Assembly (NCBI RefSeq): GCF_001280595.1
Contig: NZ_LITU01000036.1
Location: 55,020 to 119,019, forward strand
Direction: 5' to 3'
DNA from: Paenibacillus xylanivorans
Lineage (GTDB): Bacteria; Bacillota; Bacilli; Paenibacillales; Paenibacillaceae
DNA: 64,000 nt
Position 1 is the first letter of the stretch. Each line of letters begins with the position of its first letter. A model generated the notes under the pieces. The model ran no database searches, had not been told where the DNA came from, and was given only the letters and a program-made list of their open reading frames with translations. Made by a program: the position numbers and the translations under genes. Shown one piece after another: positions 19,253-28,871 of this stretch.

Positions 19253-20593
19253 TTAATTCAGTTCTTCACTCTGTTGCTCGTATGAGCCGGCAAAATAACT
19301 GGTGATCAGCTTCAGGAAGATGTTCGGAAATGCCATCTTGTCCATATCTTCCGGACCGATCCAGCGATAGGTCAGACCATCTCCCTTGCCTGTCGCTACA
19401 TCATGCGCCGAGCTACTTGCGGCAAATACTGACAACGGCTCGCCCTGCTCATCAAGCGAGCCTAAGATGTTGGCTGCATCGGTGATACCTGGCTCCGATG
19501 CTTGGGCTGGCGCAGTGATTTCCTTGGCAGACGCCTGTGCGTCGTAGGCGGCTCTGGCTTCCGCGGCGATCAGCGGAAGCTCGTTACTCTGGTCCTGCTC
19601 GGTGCACTTGTACACCTGCAGGCTCCAGACAATATGGCTGAACACATGCTCCGCATGGGTAGCCAGCCCTTCCGGGCGGGCAGCGAAGCCTTCCGCCCAC
19701 AGACTGCCGGCCAGCAAAGCCATGGCTGGCTCATCGGCCAGCGGCCCCGCCGCCTTGCCGGCTGCGGCGGGCGCCGCCAGCACATGCGGCAGCTCCCACA
19801 TGCGGGCCAATAGGCCCGTCGCTGGGCGCTGGCGCACAAGCACTCGGCCGCGATGAGCACCGCGGCCCTCCACAATGGCGACCAGCCGCTGTTCAGGGCG
19901 CGGCGGCTTCGCCTTGGTCTTGACCGGCAGCGTGAGCTCACGTCCGGCGATGCGGCCGGAACAGTGCTCCATCACCGGGCAAGTCAGGCAGTGCGGCGCT
20001 TTGGGCGTGCACACCAGCGCGCCAAGTTCCATCAGCGCCTGATTGAAATCACGCGCCCTCCCTTCCGGAATGAGCTCTCCCGCGAGCTCTTCCATCAATA
20101 CCCGGGTGCTGCCCTTCATAATGTCCTCATCAATGAGGAAGTATCGGGACAGGACCCGCATCACATTGCCATCCACCGCTGGCTGCGACTGGTTGAAGGC
20201 AATGCTGAGAATGGCCCCGGCTGTATACGGGCCCACGCCTTTTAACGCAAAGACCGCCTGCTTGTCCTGCGGCATCTCCCCGCCGTGCAGTTCCATGACT
20301 TGTCTGGCAGCCGCCTGAAGATTGCGGGCACGCGAATAATATCCGAGTCCCTCCCAATTTTTCAAAACTTCTTCTTCCGGTGCTTCAGCCAGAGCCTGTA
20401 CGGTCGGAAAATTCCCGATAAAACGGTTGAAATACGGGATCACCGTATCCACCCGAGTCTGTTGCAGCATAATTTCCGATACCCACGTAAAATATGGATT
20501 ATTGTGGCGACGCCACGGCAAATCCCGTCTGTTGACCATATACCAATCCAGCAAATTCACGCTGAAATGTCGTTTCTGTTCCAATAAACCCAT
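19253..20593 (-). CDS. mutY: A/G-specific adenine glycosylase MutY
   Basis: A 446-residue base-excision repair enzyme that removes adenine opposite 8-oxoguanine. EIMLQQTRV holds the catalytic Glu, LKGVGPYTAGA the helix-hairpin-helix, VDGNVMRVLSR the catalytic Asp, and CTPKAPHCLTCPVMEHC the 4Fe-4S ligands. The C-terminal NUDIX-like domain recognises 8-oxoG and contains an unusual Ala-rich insertion around residues 345-410. The segment 19500-20060 is much richer in GC than its surroundings. I start at the ATG at 20593 after AGGAGAGG; upstream in-frame codons lack a site. Confidence 0.95.
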   Translation of the reverse strand: MGLLEQKRHFSVNLLDWYMVNRRDLPWRRHNNPYFTWVSEIMLQQTRVDTVIPYFNRFIGNFPTVQALAEAPEEEVLKNWEGLGYYSRARNLQAAARQVMELHGGEMPQDKQAVFALKGVGPYTAGAILSIAFNQSQPAVDGNVMRVLSRYFLIDEDIMKGSTRVLMEELAGELIPEGRARDFNQALMELGALVCTPKAPHCLTCPVMEHCSGRIAGRELTLPVKTKAKPPRPEQRLVAIVEGRGAHRGRVLVRQRPATGLLARMWELPHVLAAPAAAGKAAGPLADEPAMALLAGSLWAEGFAARPEGLATHAEHVFSHIVWSLQVYKCTEQDQSNELPLIAAEARAAYDAQASAKEITAPAQASEPGITDAANILGSLDEQGEPLSVFAASSSAHDVATGKGDGLTYRWIGPEDMDKMAFPNIFLKLITSYFAGSYEQQSEELN

Positions 20594-20661
20594 ATTCCCG
20601 TCCTCTCCTGTTACCGCGCTTACATGCTTATGTCCTTCACACGTTGCCCACATTGTTACTG

Positions 20662-21075
20662 TTAAGATCCAGGTAACGTCTTCCCCATCTGCTCTACAAT
20701 AGCAAAGGCCGCAGCCAGCTCTGTCTGGTGCGTAATGCTCAAATGAATGTCATACTGTTTGCCGTATGGCAGTTGCAGGCGTTCCCATGCTGCAGCAGAT
20801 AGTGTGGCAACGGGACGCCCTTTCGCATCAGGCAGCACTTCAATGTCGGTAAAACTCATCATGCTTCCAATGCCACAGCCAAACGCCTTGGACACCGCTT
20901 CCTTCGCTGCGAAACGGCCGGATACAAATTCGACCATCCGCTTTCCCCGATGATCCGCAATCTCCCGCTCTGCATGCGTTAAAATTCGCTTCATAAACGC
21001 TTCCGCATGACGACTGGACAACAGCTTGCGCATGCGTCCAATCTCCAACACGTCGTTGCCAATGCCATATATCAT
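20662..21075 (-). CDS. acpS: Holo-[acyl-carrier-protein] synthase
   Basis: A 137-residue phosphopantetheinyl transferase that activates acyl carrier protein. GIGNDVLEIGRM near the N terminus and GRFAAKEAVSKAFGCG at about residue 55 are the metal and CoA binding motifs; LSITHQTELAAAFAIVE is the last strand-helix. The ATG at 21075 follows GCGGGTGAAG; a TTG one codon earlier is possible. The mutY start lies 69 bases downstream, so the two probably form an operon. Confidence 0.94.
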   Translation of the reverse strand: MIYGIGNDVLEIGRMRKLLSSRHAEAFMKRILTHAEREIADHRGKRMVEFVSGRFAAKEAVSKAFGCGIGSMMSFTDIEVLPDAKGRPVATLSAAAWERLQLPYGKQYDIHLSITHQTELAAAFAIVEQMGKTLPGS

Positions 21076-21261
21076 CAACGCTTCACCCGCTTAACCTTTT
21101 ATGCTGTAAACGATCTCCATTCGGTCATCTGATCCGTAACTTATCCGAACACGTATTCTATTGTAGCAGGAGGCGCGTGCGGATGCGAGTACCTTCGTCC
21201 ACATTACCATTTATGTTAAAATATGAATCAGGAATAGATGAAACTATAGGAGGAATAAGAT

Positions 21262-22077
21262 ATGTCCACAGCATTTGAACTGCCTGCTGGCGGAGATGCC
21301 GTCATTCGCGGAAATATATTCACTGCACGGCAACCCGCTCAAGGAATCATTATCCTGGCTCACGGTTACAAAGGCTTCAAAGACTGGGGCATGTTCCCCT
21401 ACGCTGCATCGCAGCTAAGCGAGAAGCATCACGTCCTGACCTTCAATTTCTCTCACAATGGTGTTGGAGAAGATCTGGAGCAATTTTCTGAACTTGAAAA
21501 GTTTGCAGTCAATACGTACAACCGGGAGCTTGCCGACTTGGCAACGCTGTTTGACTATGTGTCCACACAGCCAGAGCTTAACGGACTGCCGGTATTTCTA
21601 CTTGGACATAGTCGTGGTGCAGGCGTAAGCCTCGTGTACGCACTGGATCATCCCGAGCAAATTGCAGGTGTAGTGTCCTGGAATGGCGTAACCAACCTGG
21701 ATCTCTTTACCCCGGAGCAAAAAGAAGAAATGCGCACACATGGCCGCAGCCATGTCACTAACGGCCGAACAGGCCAGCAGATGCCTCTGGACGTATCCAT
21801 CCTGGAAGACCTGGACAAGCATAAGGACCGTTACGCCATTATTAATCGCTTGGCTTCCTCACCTCTACGCGTAGCACTTATTCAAGGAACAGAGGATGGC
21901 AAACGGCTGCGTGACGGCTCGGCCGCACTGGTTCAGGCTCGTCCAGATATCCCGTGGCACCAGATCCCTGGAGGAAACCATACGTTTAATACTGTGCATC
22001 CATTCATAGAATCGACACCGCAGCTTGAGCAGGCGATCACCGAAACGCTTCGCCAGATCGAAATTTGGAGTAACTAG
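21262..22077 (+). CDS. Alpha/beta hydrolase (dienelactone hydrolase-like)
   Basis: A 271-residue cytoplasmic hydrolase. HGYKGFKDWG is the oxyanion loop, GHSRGAG at about residue 115 bears the nucleophile serine, QGTEDGKR marks the acid region and GGNHTFNTVHPF the catalytic histidine. No signal peptide is present. The family acts on esters or peptides; the substrate is unknown. GGAGGAA precedes the ATG and a bidirectional terminator follows. Confidence 0.88.
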   Translation: MSTAFELPAGGDAVIRGNIFTARQPAQGIIILAHGYKGFKDWGMFPYAASQLSEKHHVLTFNFSHNGVGEDLEQFSELEKFAVNTYNRELADLATLFDYVSTQPELNGLPVFLLGHSRGAGVSLVYALDHPEQIAGVVSWNGVTNLDLFTPEQKEEMRTHGRSHVTNGRTGQQMPLDVSILEDLDKHKDRYAIINRLASSPLRVALIQGTEDGKRLRDGSAALVQARPDIPWHQIPGGNHTFNTVHPFIESTPQLEQAITETLRQIEIWSN

Positions 22078-22139
22078 TCCTGTCTACTTCTCGTCTAGCT
22101 CTCGTGTTCTTTATGCAAATAAAATAATCAGCATAACAA

Positions 22140-22170
22140 AAAGAGTCGCTGCCTTATGCAGTGACTCTTT
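22140..22170. terminator. Bidirectional terminator between hydrolase and nadE
   Basis: AAAGAGTCgCTGC pairs with GCAGtGACTCTTT. The genes on both sides converge here. Confidence 0.75.
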
Positions 22171-22221
22171 GCTGTTCAGATGCTTTGCATTCTCCATCGA
22201 ATGGCGTGCCTGCAATCCATA

Positions 22222-23031
22222 TTAGATGCCAGGAATGGCATTACGCTTGTGATGTGTACGCGTGTAAAATGCTTCAAGACGCTCCTGTGCAGCCGGATCG
22301 ATCTGTTTGCCCTCCAGATAGTCACTGTTCGCTTCATACGAAATGCCCAGTTCATCTTCATCGGTTTGGCCTTCCCAAAGTCCTGCTGATGGAGCCTTGT
22401 CCAAAATGGCCTGTGGCACGTTCAAATACGCAGCCAGCTGACGTACCTGACGTTTGTTCAGAGTGCTCAGTGGTGTAATATCTACGGCGCCGTCACCCCA
22501 TTTGGTGTAGAAACCCGTGATGGCTTCAGAAGCATGGTCTGTTCCGACAACCAACAGATTCTCCTCAAAGGAGAGAGCATATTGCATCACCATACGGGTT
22601 CTCGCCTTCACGTTCCCTTTGCCTTGGTGAGTCATATGACGCGGGCTACCCATGGATTTGAAACCTTGCTCCACTTCGAGTGCGATCTCGTTAACTGCAT
22701 CTTCGATGTTTGTTTCCACGACATGTTTCAGATCATAAGCTTTTGCCACAGCATAGCTATGGTCAATGTCTGATTGCTCACCGTAAGGCTGGAATACACC
22801 CAGCGTTTTGTATTCCTTATTGTTCTCGGCAGTAAGCTCGTCCGTCGCTTTTTTGCAAAGCGCCGTAGCTACAGCACTATCAATCCCGCCACTGATTGCA
22901 ATTAGCAATCCTTTGGAATTGGCATTTTTCACATACGTCTTGAGAAAGTCAACGCGCTTGCGTACTTCCTCTTCTTCATTAATGCTTGGTTTAACCTTCA
23001 ATTCAGCGATGATCTGTTGTTGCAAACTCAT
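22222..23031 (-). CDS. nadE: Ammonia-dependent NAD+ synthetase
   Basis: A 269-residue ATP pyrophosphatase that amidates deamido-NAD in the last step of NAD synthesis. ISGGIDSAV at about residue 46 is the PP-loop; GTDHASEAITGFYTKWGDG and KAPSAGLWEGQTDEDELG are conserved NadE sequences. It lacks a glutaminase domain, so ammonia is the donor. The ATG follows GGGGTGTG. It is transcribed alone, with the bacilliredoxin gene 137 bases upstream on the same strand. Confidence 0.96.
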   Translation of the reverse strand: MSLQQQIIAELKVKPSINEEEEVRKRVDFLKTYVKNANSKGLLIAISGGIDSAVATALCKKATDELTAENNKEYKTLGVFQPYGEQSDIDHSYAVAKAYDLKHVVETNIEDAVNEIALEVEQGFKSMGSPRHMTHQGKGNVKARTRMVMQYALSFEENLLVVGTDHASEAITGFYTKWGDGAVDITPLSTLNKRQVRQLAAYLNVPQAILDKAPSAGLWEGQTDEDELGISYEANSDYLEGKQIDPAAQERLEAFYTRTHHKRNAIPGI

Positions 23032-23120
23032 CGTTCACACACCCCGTTTCTAAATTAATGAAATTTGATGTCCATTTTGAAAGGTCCGAATGGTTCAATA
23101 ACCTCATTCGCTCAAAATGA

Positions 23121-23157
23121 AACGCCCCGGCATCGGTCATCCGAAAGGCGGGGCGTT
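23121..23157 (-). terminator. Terminator after the bacilliredoxin gene
   Basis: AACGCCCCG pairs with CGGGGCGTT; the T tract on the minus strand is interrupted (TTCATTTT). Confidence 0.6.
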
Positions 23158-23168
23158 GCTTGAGCTAA

Positions 23169-23603
23169 TTAACGGCAGTAACGGTCAAACACACTTGTGA
23201 GCTCAGCCGCAATTTCCTCTGCAGAACGATCTTCCACTTGATGACGCTCAATAAAGTGAACGAGTTCTCCGTCCTTCATCAGAGCGATGGAAGGTGAAGA
23301 TGGAGGATACGGTGCAAAGTATTCACGTGCCTTCGCTGTAGCTTCCTTGTCCTGACCAGCAAATACCGTGTACAGATGGTCTGGTGTAATATCGTGCTGA
23401 AGTGCCTGGGATACGCCTGGACGGCATTGACCTGCGGCACATCCGCAAACCGAGTTAATAACAACCAGAGCGGTTCCTTTGGCATCCGGCAAACTTGCTT
23501 CAACTTCTTCTGGTGTACGCAACTCCTGAATTCCCAAACGAGTCAAATCATCCCGCATCGGTTGAACCATATCTTTCATGTATTGATCAAATGACATAGA
23601 CAT
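23169..23603 (-). CDS. Bacilliredoxin (BrxA/BrxB family)
   Basis: A 144-residue thioredoxin-fold protein that removes bacillithiol from S-bacillithiolated proteins. The active site is the CGC motif in NSVCGCAAGQCRPG (about residue 53). The size and motif match Bacillus YphP/YqiW; I cannot decide between BrxA and BrxB. Its presence implies the host makes bacillithiol. AAGGAGTG precedes the ATG. Confidence 0.92.
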   Translation of the reverse strand: MSMSFDQYMKDMVQPMRDDLTRLGIQELRTPEEVEASLPDAKGTALVVINSVCGCAAGQCRPGVSQALQHDITPDHLYTVFAGQDKEATAKAREYFAPYPPSSPSIALMKDGELVHFIERHQVEDRSAEEIAAELTSVFDRYCR

Positions 23604-23772
23604 TCGGTTTCACTCCTTAAACGTGTGAGTTCTATTATTTTAAAAAATTAAATGCTTTTGTGCTATTCCTATTATACATCCCTAATCAATGAAAGCAAGG
23701 TTCAAAGACCGCCTGCGGAAAGGCTTCTCCTTCAATATTATGTCTCATTCCTTGGCAAAACATGCTTGAAGT

Positions 23773-25467
23773 TCAGCGTTGAAATGCAACCTTGAAAGTT
23801 GTACCCTGACCTTCCTCTGACTCCACGGTAATGGTTCCGTTATGCCGTTCAACAATGCTAAGACACATGGATAATCCGAGTCCGGTTCCTTTGGCCTTGG
23901 TCGTAAAAAAAGGTTCGAACAGCTTCTCCTGTTTCCCTCTAGGTATACCCGGGCCTGTATCTCGTACACACAGCTCCACAGTGTCACCCACCAACCGGGT
24001 CTCCAATGTAAGTACTCCTTTTTCATTCATGGCTTCCATCCCGTTGCGAGCCAGATTAAGTACCACTTGTTTGATTTCCTTTGAATTCAGATGCAGCTTG
24101 GGCACATTGTGCGCCAGAATAAATTCAATACTCTGACCTCGCAAATTGGCATCCGCCCATAACAAAGGACTTAGTTCATGGATGATATCATGCAGCTGGG
24201 ATTCTTCTTTCTCTGCAATTCGATTCTGCGCCAATGATAGAAAATCATTAATAATGCTGTTTGCCCGATCAAGCTCTTCCAGAACGATCCGGTAATAGTG
24301 ATCCAGGGACTCCGGACTCTTTTCCTGCATTAATTGAAGAAAACCACGCACAACCGCCATCGGATTTCTTACCTCATGGGTAATACTTGCAGCCATTTGT
24401 CCGACAAGACTGAGGCGATCCACATTATCGAGCTCGCTTCGCAGCATTTCAAGCTCAGTGATATCCTGAATGATCAACATTGCTCCTATAGCTTCTCTTG
24501 GCAGTTCTGCTGATAACGCGTAGATGGGAACCGTCCGGGACTGGAACACGTTTGAACCGTAACGCACCGTCAGCCCACTCACTTCACCATGAACAATGGC
24601 TTTGCGAATACTGCTCTCCATCTTGTCTGCCTGAGCTTGTTCGACAAACTGGCTCGCAGGTTGCCCAATCAAATCCGGTGTTGTTGTGCAGGGCAGTTGA
24701 TCCCGCGCTGTTTGCTCCATGGTATCATTGACGAACTGCACGGTCCCCTCCTTATCTACAGTCGCTATGGATAAAGGAACGGCATTCAGAATTTGGTTAA
24801 GCTTTTCCGTTTCGGCTATGTATCTGTGATGAACTTCGGACAAATGCTGCTCAAGCCCCCGGTGATGCTGCATCTGTTCAATCCAGAGCATACTAAGACT
24901 TCCGGCAAGGATTGCACCGATCGTGTATCCCAGAGCTGGCAATACCCAATGTACTATTGAGAATGTTGAATGACTTTCCATGGATGGGATATATAGTACA
25001 CTGGCCACAACCAGCTCTGCCGTTATCAAGGCGATAACTGTTCCCATTTTGCGTGAACGTGTATAATGCTTGAATCGTTTGGCTGACAACCATACAATAG
25101 GATAGAGAAGAATGCCCGTTTGAAGTAGAAATCCGTACAGATTATAGGGATGCGCAAAGAGAAAATAGAAGAGTATCTGGAGAAGAGACAGCGTTAGGCC
25201 TACGCCAGGCCTGCAATACAATATGACGAGCGTCAGGGGCACAATGCCCAAGGAGATGGGAACTGATACTGAGCTCCCATAGTGAGCAAATAGCAGACAC
25301 AGTAACATGCTCACCACACTGGTCGCGGCAAAACTGGTCAGTATCATCCTGTGATATCCTGCCTTGGCGACCGCTTGCCTGGAGAGCCCCAAGTGCAATA
25401 ATGGAATCAGGAATACCGCAGCTCCTGCAAGCAGTATTTGTAAAAGAATGTCCTTCAACGCAACCAC
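23773..25467 (-). CDS. Membrane sensor histidine kinase with PAS domain
   Basis: A 564-residue kinase. Six hydrophobic segments fill the first ~190 residues. A PAS domain covers about 225-330 (LNAVPLSIATVDKEGTVQFVND). The phospho-acceptor is in SITHEVRNPMAVVRGFLQLM, the ATPase boxes are LNLARNGMEAM, DTGPGIP and GTGLGLSM. The layout is that of sporulation phosphorelay kinases (KinB-like), and no response regulator is adjacent, so it is an orphan. I favour the GTG at 25467 after GAGGAGGG; another GTG at 25494 overlaps that site. A role in Spo0A phosphorelay is inference. Confidence 0.88.
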   Translation of the reverse strand: MVALKDILLQILLAGAAVFLIPLLHLGLSRQAVAKAGYHRMILTSFAATSVVSMLLCLLFAHYGSSVSVPISLGIVPLTLVILYCRPGVGLTLSLLQILFYFLFAHPYNLYGFLLQTGILLYPIVWLSAKRFKHYTRSRKMGTVIALITAELVVASVLYIPSMESHSTFSIVHWVLPALGYTIGAILAGSLSMLWIEQMQHHRGLEQHLSEVHHRYIAETEKLNQILNAVPLSIATVDKEGTVQFVNDTMEQTARDQLPCTTTPDLIGQPASQFVEQAQADKMESSIRKAIVHGEVSGLTVRYGSNVFQSRTVPIYALSAELPREAIGAMLIIQDITELEMLRSELDNVDRLSLVGQMAASITHEVRNPMAVVRGFLQLMQEKSPESLDHYYRIVLEELDRANSIINDFLSLAQNRIAEKEESQLHDIIHELSPLLWADANLRGQSIEFILAHNVPKLHLNSKEIKQVVLNLARNGMEAMNEKGVLTLETRLVGDTVELCVRDTGPGIPRGKQEKLFEPFFTTKAKGTGLGLSMCLSIVERHNGTITVESEEGQGTTFKVAFQR

Positions 25468-25663
25468 AATGCCATCTCCCTCCTCTGCCTGCACATTCCC
25501 TTATGTATTTCTGATTAAAACATAGGCGACAGTATATTACAATATATCCCTTAAGACAGCATAATAGAACTGCTAATACATTTGTATTGTTTCATAAACA
25601 GGCAGGAGTAGACAGCGTTTTCGGAAAACAGACAAAATCAATGAAAAAAGAGGGTAATAACGC

Positions 25664-26932
25664 ATGTATGATGTCATTGTAATTGGTGGTGGATCTGCGG
25701 GCCTTATGGCCTGTGTTGCTGCTGCCGAGCATGGAGCCTCCGTGCTTCTGCTGGATAAAGGAGATCAACTCGGCCGCAAACTCGGGATCTCTGGTGGCGG
25801 TCGCTGCAATGTGACCAATGCCAAGGAGACGGATGAACTGATCCGGCATATTCCGGGCAATGGACGCTTTTTATATAGTTCATTTCAGAATCTGGACAAT
25901 CAGGGAATTATGCGTTTTTTTGAAAATCTCGGTATTGCCCTGAAAGAGGAGGACAACGGGAGAATGTTCCCGGTAACCGATAAAGCCAAAACGGTGGTCG
26001 ATGCGTTGGTAGGCAAAATCATTTCCCTTGGGGTAGAGATTCGCACCAAACAGCCGGTTAAGGAATTGATTCAGAACGGTCAACACGTGCAGGGGGTGAA
26101 GTTGGCTTCTGGCACAACGGTACTTGCACGCTCTGTTATTATCGCTACCGGAGGCAAATCAGTCCCCCAAACCGGCTCAACCGGGGATGGCTATCCTTGG
26201 GCTGAAGCGGCTGGACATACGATTACGGAGCTATATCCAACGGAAGTGCCGATTGTGTCTGGTGAAAGCTGGATTCAATCCAAAGAATTGCAAGGCTTGT
26301 CCTTGCGGAATGTGGGGTTATCTGTTCTGGATGCCAAAGGCAAATCGGTTATCTCCCATCGCGGAGATATGATCTTCACCCATTTTGGCGTATCCGGGCC
26401 GATTGCCCTTCGTTGCAGTCAGTTTATTCGCAAGGTACAGATGAAATCTGGACAGCCACAGGTCACGATGAGTATTGATCTGTTCCCGGATCTGTCCGCC
26501 GGTGCTCTGGAAGCCCAGGTTCAGCAGGTGCTGGAGCAGGAATCCCGAAAGGCCGTCAAAAACATACTCAAGACATGGGTTCCTGAACGCATGATTCCAT
26601 TGATGATGAAGCGTGCCGAGATCAGCGAAGATCTCACGTTCCACCATTTCCCCAAAGGGATGTTAACTACGTTAGTGGGGCTGATGAAGGCTTTTACCTT
26701 CCGCGCAGACGGGACACGTTCTCTCAAAGAGGCCTTTGTTACTGGCGGGGGAATCCACTTAAAGGAGATATACCCAAAAACAATGGAATCCAAGCTGCTG
26801 CCGGGACTATTCTTTTGCGGTGAAGTTTTGGATATTCATGGCTACACGGGTGGCTATAATATTACTGCTGCCTTCTCTACGGGGTACACGGCTGGCATGC
26901 ATGCTGCAGAGTATAAAAACGCTCGCTCATGA
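25664..26932 (+). CDS. FAD-dependent oxidoreductase of the HI0933/YtfP family
   Basis: A 422-residue flavoprotein. VIVIGGGSAGLMACVAAAEHG is the N-terminal dinucleotide-binding fold (in parts: VIVIGGGSAGLMA, CVAAAEHG). GRKLGISGGGRCNVTN and ATGGKSVPQTGSTGDGY are family signatures, and FFCGEVLDIHGYTGGYN near the C terminus contacts FAD. The physiological reaction is not established for the family. The ATG follows AGAGGG. A terminator at 26995 serves both this gene and the converging gene at 27105. Confidence 0.9.
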   Translation: MYDVIVIGGGSAGLMACVAAAEHGASVLLLDKGDQLGRKLGISGGGRCNVTNAKETDELIRHIPGNGRFLYSSFQNLDNQGIMRFFENLGIALKEEDNGRMFPVTDKAKTVVDALVGKIISLGVEIRTKQPVKELIQNGQHVQGVKLASGTTVLARSVIIATGGKSVPQTGSTGDGYPWAEAAGHTITELYPTEVPIVSGESWIQSKELQGLSLRNVGLSVLDAKGKSVISHRGDMIFTHFGVSGPIALRCSQFIRKVQMKSGQPQVTMSIDLFPDLSAGALEAQVQQVLEQESRKAVKNILKTWVPERMIPLMMKRAEISEDLTFHHFPKGMLTTLVGLMKAFTFRADGTRSLKEAFVTGGGIHLKEIYPKTMESKLLPGLFFCGEVLDIHGYTGGYNITAAFSTGYTAGMHAAEYKNARS

Positions 26933-26994
26933 CTTGAAAATAGGATGTTCATGGACAGGTTTAGGGGCCACATCTCATAAATAAGAGCATGAAA

Positions 26995-27038
26995 AAACCT
27001 CGAAATCCCGCTATCGGTGGGGATTCCGAGGTTTTTTT
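26995..27038. terminator. Bidirectional terminator
   Basis: AAACCTCG pairs with CGAGGTTT, with an inner AATCCC/GGGATT stem; T runs on both strands. Confidence 0.85.
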
Positions 27039-27104
27039 GAAATCTATGCCGATTCAGAATCACTGTAATCAACAAGGCAAGCAGCATCGTTGCCCATGTT
27101 GTAA

Positions 27105-27488
27105 TTACGCCTTCACACTGCCCGAAAATCCATCGACTGAATCATCGAATGTCGGATCATCATCCCGGTTATGCATCCCCTGTTCGGGATTGCTCCCTTG
27201 GCTTCCACTCGCATAACCTTCATACCAATCTTCATTCACGAGATGAGCCGGAATGGATATATTCTGAAACTGATCCAATCCATCTGTTTCGGAAAGAAAT
27301 ACGGCACTACCTCCGTGTGACTGTACGATTTCCACAGCGGACTGCGTATCCTGACGATCTGTAGGAATGTACAATTCGAGCGGTCCTGACTGATATGGTT
27401 TATACCCCAGTTCCTCCAAAGTTGCCAGCGCAGCGAGCAACGCTGCATGATCTGCGAAGTGCACCTGAAGTTCGCTATCATCCATCAT
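27105..27488 (-). CDS. Conserved-looking acidic protein of unknown function
   Basis: A 127-residue soluble protein. The first ~70 residues have an alternating strand/helix pattern (LQVHFADHAALLAALATLEELGY, in parts LQVHFADHA, ALLAALATLEELGY; later ELYIPTDRQDT and SAVEIVQSHGGSAVF), reminiscent of a small alpha/beta sandwich. The tail is rich in Asp, Gly and Asn and looks disordered. AGGAGGAAAAAATT precedes ATGATG. No family is recognised and neighbours give no clue. Confidence 0.65.
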   Translation of the reverse strand: MMDDSELQVHFADHAALLAALATLEELGYKPYQSGPLELYIPTDRQDTQSAVEIVQSHGGSAVFLSETDGLDQFQNISIPAHLVNEDWYEGYASGSQGSNPEQGMHNRDDDPTFDDSVDGFSGSVKA

Positions 27489-27602
27489 AATTTTTTCCTC
27501 CTTGCGAGAGCTGATCCCTTACCTTCAAAATGATAAGATCCGTCTCCTATAGCATGGTCAGTTACTTCATCTGATATGCTACTGCACAAGGAAGAATATC
27601 AT

Positions 27603-28853
27603 TTAAGCAGATCGGATGTAACGAACCCAGCCTGTTATAGACAGGACGAACAGTCCAAATGCCACCACAGCCGCAGCTGTAACGATACCTTCGAGCCAGC
27701 CCAGCCAGGCTGCCCCCAGTGAAAACCCCATTAGACTTCCGATCGGAACGAATAACATTCGGACCATGGCCGTCGCAGCATGATTCAAAGCCTCGGTATC
27801 GTAGGATACGAGTTGAACGTATTCGGAGGTTGCAAATACATCCCATGAACGATAAAAGAGCACACTCAGCATGATAATTAACAAGCCACACACAATCACA
27901 TTGACCGGAAAAGGCGGCAGAGCTACAGCAGCGATAGATAGGCCACCAAGCTGCAAGTACAATTTCATGGTCGATGAATTACGAAAGAATGCCTTGAATG
28001 CCGTCTCTGCTGTGCGATTAGAGATGGAACGATGACGCAGCAGCTTGCGCGGTTTGCGAAAGATCATCGTCCGTGTACGCGGAGCTTTCGGCTTGGTGAT
28101 GGATCTACTTAGTAAAAGTGCTGTAAACTTCAACCTTTCCCGTAAGTCCTCTCTCACATCGCCCTCAAAGGTTCCCTTCATCTCCAGTCTCATTCGACCA
28201 ACCATAATTAGAAGAAGGATTGCGGCCACGATGCCTGCAAGCAGTGTCCACATCTGTCCATGCATCCAAAACGTTGCCCCAATCGTGATGATGCCCATTG
28301 CAATTGCAAAAGGAATCATGCGAAGCCAGCGTCTCCACCCGGTATAACGCACTTTGGTCATATGGAGCACAATGGCCTGTAATGAAGCTACTGCGCCAAA
28401 CCAAATCGCTATTAGCGCGATATGGATAAATGACATGTCATACACACGGGACCATAGTGGGGCGGTCAACGTGGTAATTGCAATCATTTTGCCCAGATGC
28501 TGCAAACAAGCCCGGTAGATCCCCTGTCTCATCAAGGTACGCATCCACAGCGACCTCGACTTCAGGAATAACACATCCGCTTCCTCCACAAATATAAGAA
28601 TTCCACCTGTAAGCATAACGATATCTATTAGCCCTGTCAGTGTAGGCAGCGTTAATCCGGTCGCCCATGAGGGCAGCGGTTTGGACCATAAGCTCACATA
28701 CCATCCGCTAAGATACAACAGACCCGGAACAAGCAGGTATACCCATACCGTCCAATCTACTACCAGTTTCAGGTTTTTCAACTGTTCATTGAAGTGCTCT
28801 TTGCGCCTGCGTCTATATAAACCAAGTGGTGTGTATGCTTGAAAGGCCTCCAT
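27603..28853 (-). CDS. ecsB: ABC transporter permease EcsB
   Basis: A 416-residue polytopic membrane protein with about nine hydrophobic segments. It follows the ATPase gene by 18 bases, in the ecsA-ecsB order of Bacillus. It begins with the characteristic basic stretch (LYRRRRKEHFNEQLKNLK), and the central basic loop (about 240-280) is likely cytoplasmic. The Ecs exporter affects protease processing, secretion and competence in Bacillus; its substrate is debated (peptides are a candidate). AGGGGAG precedes the ATG. Confidence 0.85.
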   Translation of the reverse strand: MEAFQAYTPLGLYRRRRKEHFNEQLKNLKLVVDWTVWVYLLVPGLLYLSGWYVSLWSKPLPSWATGLTLPTLTGLIDIVMLTGGILIFVEEADVLFLKSRSLWMRTLMRQGIYRACLQHLGKMIAITTLTAPLWSRVYDMSFIHIALIAIWFGAVASLQAIVLHMTKVRYTGWRRWLRMIPFAIAMGIITIGATFWMHGQMWTLLAGIVAAILLLIMVGRMRLEMKGTFEGDVREDLRERLKFTALLLSRSITKPKAPRTRTMIFRKPRKLLRHRSISNRTAETAFKAFFRNSSTMKLYLQLGGLSIAAVALPPFPVNVIVCGLLIIMLSVLFYRSWDVFATSEYVQLVSYDTEALNHAATAMVRMLFVPIGSLMGFSLGAAWLGWLEGIVTAAAVVAFGLFVLSITGWVRYIRSA

Positions 28854-28871
28854 CTCTTCTCCCCTTCCCGG

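Noticed and set aside
19502..20245. Long frames in other phases across mutY
   Set aside because: Expected in GC-rich DNA where stop codons are rare; MutY motifs settle the true frame.
27606..27630. TAACGAACC followed by TTAT, resembling the repeat unit
   Set aside because: It is inside the ecsB coding end, is a single copy, and has no partner at 50 bases; treated as chance.
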